Assembly: GCA_036245525.1 (NCBI GenBank) | Contig: BTPG01000004.1 | Coordinates: 161,589,959 to 161,653,958 of the forward strand | DNA length: 64,000 nt | From: Semisulcospira habei | Lineage: Eukaryota > Mollusca > Gastropoda > Semisulcospiridae | Reading direction: 5' to 3' | Shown: piece after piece, positions 56,193-64,000 of the stretch | How the letters are laid out: every line of letters starts with the position of its first letter | Position numbering within the stretch: the first letter of the stretch is position 1 | Notes under the pieces: model-generated | What the model was told of the DNA's origin: nothing | The model's input: only the letters and a program-made list of their open reading frames with translations | The model's database searches: none | Position numbers and translations under genes: made by a program

Positions 56193-58255
56193 ATGTTGTC
56201 CTCCCAGCAATCCTCATCTCTACCACCCCCTGGCGGTCAGCTGGCGCTGCCACCTCCCTCCCCCGGCACAACTGACGAGTCTCTTCAGGACACTAATTCC
56301 TCAACTCCACTCAACAGTGATGTAACCAGCGTCACACCACCCTTGGACGTGAACACATCCCCACCCAGCCGACCGGCTGACCCCACCCAGCATGACCCGC
56401 CCATCACGCTCAGCTGCGCAGAGGTTGGTGGAGCCACCGCTGCTAACAGTGACAACTCTACTGGGCAGGATCAGGCCACGCCCACCTGTCACTCTCTGTC
56501 CTTCGGACCCGACCACCACTCTCCCACCACCTGTCTTTCGACCCAATCAGACGACGAGAAAATCTTCGCAAGTGATCCGTCTGCCTTCCCACCGATTGCT
56601 GTTACCTCGCTACCTCCCCAACAACCCCTCCCCCTCGCCCAGTTAGCCACCCTGCCAGCTCTCCTGTGTCAGTTTCAGCAGAAACTGGAGGCTTCGGCGG
56701 CTAACATCAAAGAATTCCAGTCGGAACTTTCTTCAGTGAAGACCGAACTGGCAAGTGTCAGTGCTCTTGAAGCCCAAGTGCAAGTCAACGAGGTTAAGAG
56801 GAAACACGGCCTTTCTGTGGTGGAAAAAGACCTGACCAGGGTTGAACAGTCAACGTGCGCTGATTTGCAGACACAGTGGAGCAGGAAGACATCACCAAAC
56901 AGGTTTCAAAACTTGCTGCTGCCAGAGACACACAGAGCGCCGTGATCGGTACCCTGAAAAAACAAGTAGGAGCACTTGGCCAGGCAACACCTTCCCAAGA
57001 AACAGTGAAACCAGTCCTGGCCTCCACATCGCCCCTCCCCCCTCCCCCGGCCACCAATCACTCAGTGAACACCCCTGACCCTGACTCTCGCCAGTCTGTT
57101 AGCCCCCTACATACTCAACAGCATGATAATTATGTGCCTCGCCACTCGTCGTTCAGCATCGAAACCCACAACCGCTTCGCTCCCCTTGACACACAGCTAA
57201 GTGACAGCAGGGCCGCGTGTGACACTGACCACAAATCTGACAGCTCTACTCCCGGTTCGACCAACGCCGTGAACACCAAGCTGCTGACACCTTATGCAAA
57301 GTTGTGCCAATCAAAGGTGAACCCGCAGTCGCACGCTCTACTCCTCGGCGACTTCATCGATGACCGGAAAATGTCAGCTCCGGATTTTACAGTTCAGAAC
57401 ATGGCGGTGTCAGGTCTGTCTGTCAGCGACCTCATCAAGTGGCTTGACACCCGCCAGCCTGTCCGACATGTACACCACGTCAGCTTTCATGTCGGAATCA
57501 ACAGCTGCCGCAAAATGAATGTTCCGGTCGCATGCAACACGTGGCTGCAGCTCATCGATCTGCTGGCCACCAAGTTCCCGCAGGCCACTCTACAGGCGTC
57601 CACCATCATGCCGCCCTTTGGTCAACGCCATCCCCTGTTTGCAGCCGCCGCTAAATCCAATGACAACCTCCACGCGGCCTGCAGGAAGGCTGCTATTGCC
57701 ATCGTGGACCACACCGCCACCTTTCTGACCAAGAACCACGCCCCCCGCCAGGTCCTCTACCGGGACGGTGACAGAATGCACCCCAGCGCTGAAGGCACAA
57801 AACGTCTGGCCCTCAATATTCGCTACGGTGAATACCGGCCCTACGTAGCTCCACGAGATCATGCCAACTTCAACTCTGCGCCCGGTTACCAGGCACGCAA
57901 ACCCCATGGCTCTGACATGACTGGAGGGCGCCCGGCCCGCTTGGCATGTCAGGGCCACGGGGTGCGACCCGCTCAAGTTAACAACTCAGAGTTGACTCGG
58001 CCTCTTCAGGCAGTGCCACCGAAACTCAGCCAGCAGCCTGTCGACCCTTCGTCCCCGAACCCACGTGACCAGGCGGAACAGCAGTCACCGATGTTCCAGA
58101 CAATTGACTTTCCGCCTCTTGTGACTTCATCTGCCGGAACGGCCCAGACATCAGCTGCTAATGCCTGTGACAACCAAATTCCCATTGAATTAGTAATGCA
58201 AATTGCGAAACTTCTATTCACTGCTAGACAGTGTACATCGCGTGAAAACAAATAA
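56193..58255 (+). pseudogene. CR1-like LINE ORF1 with coiled coil and esterase (SGNH) domain, frameshifted
   Basis: The first frame (56193-56945) is proline/serine-rich with a coiled coil near residues 150-225 (SSVKTELASVSALEAQVQ). A single indel near 56840-56878 moves coding to the frame ending at 58255. That frame continues the coiled coil and, from about residue 150 of the second frame, has an SGNH-hydrolase-like domain: block I is HALLLGDFIDDR, where GDS is expected; block III is FHVGINSC (G-x-N); block V is DGDRMHPSAEGTKRLAL (D-x-x-H type). ORF1 proteins of CR1 elements are known to carry such esterase domains. Here the catalytic serine position is phenylalanine (GAC TTC), so enzyme activity is doubtful. 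ORF2 follows 1.4 kb downstream. Confidence 0.75.
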
Positions 58256-59630
58256 TTAATTCTCATTATATATATATATAAAAAAAAGATCGATGTCTGA
58301 TGGGCGCCACATTCCGACCCGTTGCCTGAATGGTTCTTGCTGGTGTGCGTATTTTGATTGTTTTCCACAACCTTCCTTGGCACTGACCGGGGAGGGTTGT
58401 GGGAGACATTCGGGTTGCGCCGGTACGGGCTGTCCTGGCTCCGGGTCGGACTGTTGTTCCTGTCATATGTGACCTGCTCCCACAAAAGGGAACATAAGTC
58501 GGAAATTTTGAGTTTTGAGATATTTACATAATTACAATCTACAAGCAAAACAAATTAACTTGATGCAAAAACTATTGTTGTAGACCTGTTATTAAGCCAG
58601 AAACATGCATTTAAAGTTGATCACTCGAACTGACCCAAGATGACCCCCTGCACACGTTTCGGCTTGTAGCTCCATTTGGCTGAAAGCGACTTAAGGTACC
58701 TTTTGTGGGAGCAGGTCACATATATCAACCCGAATGAGATTATTCATACAGGACTGATGTCATCCAAATGCTCAAATTTATGATTATCAATTGATTAGTA
58801 CTACAGAACTCTATTGCTGTCGTAACTGTGAAACGTGTGTAGTTTTGATTGCGACGTAGAACCGCTATCAAGTCAATATCAAGCTTCAATATTGACGCTA
58901 TACTCAAAGCGATTTTAAACTCATTTTGTACCTGAGAAATCGGTGACTTACTGCACGATATAGATTCATGTACGTTTTTCTGACATAGCTAACGTGTCTA
59001 ATGTGTGAAGTCACGACGGAGTCTCAACCACGTTTAGTTCGTATTTGTTGTGTGATAGACCGTAACGGATCAGAGACACCCAATGCGTGCGCCTCTTTGT
59101 GCGACGATTAGTCGCGATACAATCACACAACATAATCCTGTTACTAAGAGGTTCAGGATTAGCACTTGACACCTGATGACTGATCAGTGTGTGATGACTG
59201 GCTTAGTGGTCAGTGTGGATAGACACACCCGCGTGCAATCCTCATCGGAACGCGCGTATAATTATGACAATTGCAGCGCTCTGTGACTTTACAAACTGTG
59301 TTAGCCTGTGTATTGAACAGGAGTGCACAACTTAGTCGCTATTAAAGCGATTCTTATCACTGACTGTGGCGGTAGCAAATAGAATAAGATTACTCTGGTA
59401 CGCTTCATCGCGTTTTGTTTTGAGCAACGGTACGTTGCACACGCAGAGACCTTTATATCTGCAGACTTTTTTCATTTACATCTACGATCCGCTATCTTTT
59501 TCTTCCTTTTTTATCTTTCGCGCATGTTTCAGTGCTGTGTTTTGACCACTGATCTGCATGCCACATTGTGACACTTTGTTATTGTTGTTTAAACTGTCAT
59601 TTAGTTTGTTAGTATATTTGAAACTAGTAT
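58256..59630. other. Spacer between LINE ORF1 and ORF2, containing a MITE
   Basis: Longer than usual for CR1 elements. It includes a (TA)n run, a proline/serine-rich frame fragment on the minus strand (58548-58281), the MITE at 58468-58720, and about 900 bases with no motif. ORF1 and ORF2 may come from two insertions rather than one element. Confidence 0.45.
58466..58722. mobile_element. MITE with perfect inverted ends and TA target duplication
   Basis: The ends TGTGACCTGCTCCCACAAAA (left, from 58468) and its exact reverse complement (right, to 58720) extend 22 bases plus flanking TA on each side. The element is 253 bp and non-coding. TA duplication and size fit a Tc1/mariner-driven MITE. 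Confidence 0.9.
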
Positions 59631-62438
59631 ATGGTTGCGAAGTTACCTGACATGTTTACTAGTGTCAGCGATCATTTGCTTAGAATAGGCCACCTCAATG
59701 TATATCACCTTTGTAGTAAAGTATCAGACGTTACAGTACTACTTAACCAACCCTCCCCATATATATTTGGCTTTACAGAAAGTAGGTTGACAGAGAATAT
59801 AAGTAACCAAGCTATCACCATACAAAATTTCTCCATTCATAGGCGAGATGCTTCAGTGCCTGGTCATATTGGCATTTGTGCTTATGTTCACAATACTGTT
59901 GCTAACAACGTAACACGACGATGTGACCTGGAATCCACCCATGTGGAAAGCCTGTGGCTTGAAATAAAAGCAACCGCCAAGTCAACCCCGACCTTCGTAT
60001 GTTTTATTTACAGAAACCCCGCAGCTACAGTGTCCTGGCAAGATGATTTTGTTGTAATGGTTGACAAAGTACAAAACTCCAAGGGTGATATACATATACT
60101 CGGTGATTTTAATGTTGATTTATTGAAACCTGGCAACACGTCATGGAGATCCATGATAACGTTCTTAGGCCTTACACAAGTAGTTCAGTCACCCACCAGG
60201 GTCACTGCTACTTCATCCACATTAATTGACCATGTTTATACAACCAACGACAGTGCCCTTAGCAATGTCTATGTACCCAGCACCTCTGTCAGTGATCATT
60301 TTCCTATTTGTTTTTCATTATCTGCGAATTTGCCAAAGACACTTCATAAGGAGCATATAACCATCCTCTACAGATCATTCAAAAAATTTAACCAAGATGA
60401 TTTTTTGCATGAACTTTCCCAAACACCATTTTCCGATGTGTATAACTATAACGATCCCAATGTAGCGCTGTCCCACTGGTATAAGTTGTTCCTCGGTGTT
60501 CTTGACAGACATGCCCCGAGGCGCACTAAGCGTGTTAAACATCCCACTGTGTCTGAGTGGCTGACGGATGAGATTAAAACTGCGATGGAACTAAGAGATC
60601 TATTGAAACAAAAAAAAAAAAAAAGAAATTTGACGAGTACAAAAAACAGCGAAACCTAGTTAAATCATTAGTACGTAAGGCACAGAGGCAGTATGCTGAA
60701 AAGATTATTGCGGGCGGCAAAGACATACGCAGCGTGTGGCAGGTGATTAACACATTTACTAAAGGACAATCTAGCAAATCAACGAGTGTCCCCCCGCACC
60801 TTACAGCTGATGTATTTAATGAACACTTTCTTAACATTGCTAAAACCCTGTCACAGACGAACACCAGTGAGCCAGGTGAATGTTCAGAACAATTGAAACA
60901 GCACAGTCAGATAAACGCTGGCAATACTTTCTCAGTTCCCCTAATGACCGTCCTTGATGTGGGAAAATCTATAACCAACATGAAAAGTAAAACATCTTGT
61001 GGTGTTGACGGTATTAGCAGTAAAATCCTGAAAATTGCGCTCCCTTATATTGTTGAATCATTAACCTTTATATATAACCTTTCGATTCAAAAGAGCATGT
61101 TTCCCGATGAATTGAAAATAGCAACAGTTACTCCTCTACCGAAAAGCAAAGATCTGAGCGACCCAAGTGAGTACAGACCTATTTCAATCCTATCAGCAGT
61201 GTCCAAACCACTTGAAAAGCATATACACAATCATTTACTTCAATTCCTGGAGAAAAAACCGCCTTATTCAGCTTTTCGGCCTAAACATTCGTGTCAGACA
61301 GCCTTAACTCTCATAACCCACAAATGGCTTACTGCTATAAATGAGTCCAAACTTTCAGGTGTAGTATTTCTAGATCTTAAAAAAGCCTTCGATCTCATTA
61401 ACCACTCAATCTTACTAAAGAAGTTACCTTTATATCACATTGACTCAAATGCAGTCGCTTTTCTCTCGTCCTATCTCTTAGACAGAACGCAGAAAGTGTT
61501 CTTGAATGGTAAATACTCAGCGAAAGGACTGGTGACCCATGGTGTTCCTCAGGGATCCACCCTAGGACCGTTATTATTCAACATCTTTATAAATGACCTT
61601 CCACTGTCAATATCACACCCCGACACAAACTGTGAACTATTTGCTGACGATACATCATTACATGTATCTGATAAAAATGTTTCAACCGTGAGTGCTGTCC
61701 TCCAACATAGTTTAGATAAAGTGTCAACTTGGTGTGAAGAAAATCATATGATTATTAGTATTCCTAAAACGAAAAGTATGTTGGTGACAACACGCCAAAA
61801 GCATCAACGTGGTTTGCAACCCCTTGAGCTGTCCCTTCACTCTCAGCCCATAGAGCAAGTGTCAAAACATCGTTTGTTAGGAGTGACAGTCGAACAGCTC
61901 AGCTGGGAGCCTCACATAGAAACTGCCTGTAAAACTATTACGAAAAATCTCTTTATATTATCCAAATTAAGTCTTATAGTTGACATTGATGCTCGAAAAC
62001 TATTCTTTAACGCACACATCAAGACACATTGTAATTATGCTTCCAATATCTGGGACGGCTGTGGAGACATTCATTTGAAAAAATTAATTCCCTTTACCGG
62101 CGAGGTATTAAGCTTATTCTTCCTGGTTCGTCCCCTACTGATGAAAGACTGAAGGTTCTTAATATCCTACCACTCAGTAAACAATTGGAACTTAATAGAT
62201 GCTTACTTGTGCAAAAAATTCTAAACGATGCCGCCCCTCCCTATCTCCGTGAGCTGTTTTCCCACACGAATAGAGAGAACACGAGGAACAGAAACCAAAA
62301 CCGAGAATCGACATCTTCAAATCTAGCATATCATTTTCCGGTGCTAAGTCATGGAATAATTTGCCCTCTCATTTAAATTCTATTTCAAAGTTATCTACCT
62401 TCAGAGCTCGCGTCCATAAATATCTACTGTCGATGTGA
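59631..62438 (+). pseudogene. CR1-like LINE ORF2: APE endonuclease and reverse transcriptase
   Basis: The endonuclease frame (59631-60659) has IGHLNVYHLCSK, FGFTESRL, FIYRNP, the catalytic LGDFNVDLL, TLIDHVYT and SVSDHFPI. An A run at 60610-60624 shifts the frame. The RT frame 60734-62152 has NTFTKGQSSKS, EYRPISILSAVSKPLEKHIH, FRPKHSCQTALTL, the first Asp in VVFLDLKKAFDLINH, HGVPQGSTLGPLLFNIFIND and FADD in CELFADDTSLH. A further indel near 62085 and another near 62290 move the C-terminal part (VLNILPLSKQLELNRCLLVQ, then SWNNLPSHLNSISKLSTFRA) to frames ending at TGA 62436-62438. The enzyme nicks target DNA and reverse-transcribes the element RNA. Nearly full length, with three frame breaks. 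Confidence 0.88.
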
Positions 62439-62792
62439 ATGTTCTAACTTTCTGCTTAGTATGTTGCTCCAGCACAGCAGATTGGTTTGTAATGGTTTGA
62501 CTGTCTGCATTAACATGTCAGGTTCATACACGTATATATATTGTTTTAATTCTTTTTGTATTTTATTTTTTATTATTTTTTTTCTTTCTGATGGTTGGGG
62601 GGGGGGGTGGGGGTGGTGTGGGGGGGGGGGCGGGGGATGAGTCTTTTTACTTATATATATTTTATCTTTTGCTGTATCGTCTGATGTATTTTTTATATGT
62701 GTAGAGTAGCAGGACAGTTTGGAAGATAGGCATTGCTATGCCTAAAACTTTATCCTGAATAAAAACGTTTCATCATCATCATCATCATCATC
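62439..62792 (+). other. LINE 3' UTR with AATAAA and (TCA)n tail
   Basis: It contains a G-rich stretch at 62597-62637 (quadruplex-prone), AATAAA at 62758-62763 and the 3' terminal (TCATCA)n at 62771-62792, a short-repeat tail typical of CR1-group LINEs. The tail runs directly into (CT)n and (CA)n microsatellites. Confidence 0.75.
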
Positions 62793-62884
62793 TCTCTCTC
62801 TCGCTCTCTCTCTCCCTCTCTCTCTCGCTCTCTCTCTCTCTCTCTTTCTCACGTCTTCTCTTTCTCTCTCCCTCTTTCTCTCAA

Positions 62885-62962
<78 letters not shown>

Positions 62963-63122
62963 GCACGCACGCACACAAATACACACAAGCTCACCGTTCC
63001 TCTCGCTAGCTCACTCTCAAACACATATTCTCTCACTCTCTCTCTTCTCTGCCTCAGTCTGTAACTCTGTCTCTCACACACACCCCTCTCTCTCTAACTT
63101 TCTCTCTCTCTCTCTCTCTCTC
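62790..63122. repeat. Compound (CT)n / (CA)n microsatellite field
   Basis: CT-rich at 62791-62880, CA repeat at 62887-62958, then CACGCACG and more CT-rich DNA to 63122. Confidence 0.95.
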
Positions 63123-63133
63123 ATGGTCAGGGA

Positions 63134-63600
63134 TTAATTAAAATAATATGTTCTCAGCATGGTAGCTAGGTCTTTGCGTGAATTCAGGCCAACAAAGATA
63201 GTCCCAACATTGGCCTGCCACCACGTTTCACGACAGATTAATTCGCTCTCGTCTTTCACTTGTTCAACAGGAAAGATTTTCAGAAACGGTACTGTCCGAT
63301 CTACTGGATGGGTGGTGTTAACGACATGTTGAACAAGTGGGCACTTAGAGCACTTCTTGTTGTTGATGTCACTTTTGTGATTTGCCCAACGCAGCTTGAG
63401 AATAGTAGTAGACCCAATGCACATGGCGGTTGTATGACACGAGCATTGGATGACATACACAACATTTGGTGTTGTACACGTCATGTTCTGCCGTATATGC
63501 CACCGTCGTCCATCCCATGAAGATTTAAACTCTTGGACTTCGATGGCGTGCGCACACGTATCACAACGCTTGGCCGAGCAAGGGTAAAAACCTGGCCTGG
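63134..63600 (-). pseudogene. Penelope-like element C-terminal region with GIY-YIG endonuclease
   Basis: The minus strand from about 63600 reads a cysteine motif (FYPCSAKRCDTCAHA), then RRWHIRQNMTCTTPNVVYVI and QCSCHTTAMCIGSTTILKLR, a GIY-YIG nuclease core in which the YVI and CIG tripeptides take the two signature positions. RWANHKSDINNKKCSKCPLVQH and a C-terminal SRKDLATMLR follow. The change of frame between the cysteine motif and the frame ending at 63134 is small or absent. Penelope-like elements use this nuclease to start reverse transcription at target DNA. The reverse transcriptase itself is not in the window on this side. Confidence 0.75.
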
Positions 63601-63709
63601 GATGAGGACCATGTTGGACAAAGCGTCTAGGGACTGTGGGTTTGTACAGTTCACTAAGTTTTTACGGCGCTTGTCAGCTGAAATTATCATATTCCTGGGG
63701 AAAACGTCT

Positions 63710-63946
63710 TCATTCTCCGAACTAATCTATCGTGAAACGTGGTGGCAGGCCAATGGCCTGAATTCACGCAAAGATCTAGCTACCATGCTGAGACTTGGAA
63801 AGCGGCAAACATATTAAATAATCAATCCAGACCAAAAAGGTGACTGCCAAGCGTGTAATATGCAAAGAAGTACCCAACGGAGAAAGAAACACGCTTAGAA
63901 AAGACGGGTACAACACAATTTATTAATATTTCGGGTAAATACCCTT
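63710..63946 (+). mobile_element. Inverted partial copy of the Penelope-like C-terminus and terminal block
   Basis: 63713-63797 on the plus strand encodes SELIYRETWWQANGLNSRKD and matches the minus-strand sequence at 63155-63249, with a short internal deletion. It is followed by the block shared with 27379-27462. Two copies in inverted orientation, or one copy with an inverted end, would give this. Confidence 0.7.
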
Positions 63947-64000
63947 TGTCAAAATAGACAAACAAACAAACATAGAGATTAGCCGCTACTTATCTTCAAT

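Overview
The window reads as animal nuclear DNA, most likely from a mollusc or another lophotrochozoan, though the sequence does not settle the species. Several things point this way. There is one intron-bounded exon with CUB, LDL-receptor class A and C-type lectin domains. There are many degraded LINEs of CR1, L2 and RTE-like kinds, Penelope-like elements, Tc1-like transposons and SINEs, and very long (CA)n, (GA)n and (CT)n tracts. There are no operons, ribosome binding sites, rRNA genes or canonical tRNA genes. A 20-base run of N at 36481-36500 is an assembly gap.

Layout. 0-13 kb: a LINE ORF1 remnant at the left edge, a Penelope-like reverse transcriptase remnant (about 4.7-5.7 kb), a 3.8-kb element with long terminal inverted repeats and no recognisable transposase (5888-9722), and a 1.7-kb dispersed repeat carrying two SINE insertions. 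13.4-14.1 kb: the only confident host exon. 14.7-19.9 kb: a compact, virus-like integrating element. It has four small membrane-protein genes (one broken), a DDE integrase on the plus strand, and a convergent family B DNA polymerase with an endonuclease VII-like motif on the minus strand. The integrase and polymerase are broken by frameshifts and stops. No capsid, packaging ATPase or protease gene is visible.

19.9-36.9 kb is nested repeats: a LINE tail, a Tc1 pseudogene, an L2/CR1 LINE, a tyrosine-recombinase-like pseudogene with an almost exact 371-bp tandem duplication, a LINE endonuclease remnant, the second copy of the 1.7-kb repeat, and a satellite-like field. That field was struck by an RTE-like LINE with an inverted 5' end (14-bp target-site duplication) and by a non-tRNA SINE-like retroposon that itself contains a foldback element around the gap. 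38.3-40.2 kb holds a better RTE-like copy. 40.4-42.2 kb is a long inverted repeat. 44.2-44.8 kb has a possible small secreted protein.

45-64 kb holds microsatellites, two head-to-head copies of the SINE-like retroposon with perfect 13-14 bp target-site duplications, a truncated CR1-like LINE (49.2-50.9 kb), a Tc1 fragment, a 290-bp (CA)n tract, and a nearly complete CR1-like LINE. The LINE has an ORF1 with an esterase domain at 56.2-58.3 kb, ORF2 endonuclease plus reverse transcriptase at 59.6-62.4 kb, and a (TCA)n tail. A Penelope-like GIY-YIG endonuclease remnant with an inverted partial copy closes the window.

The genes do not form a pathway. Apart from one receptor-like exon, the window is a record of mobile-element insertions, many datable relative to one another by nesting. 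The strongest candidate for an unusual system is the 14.7-19.9 kb element.
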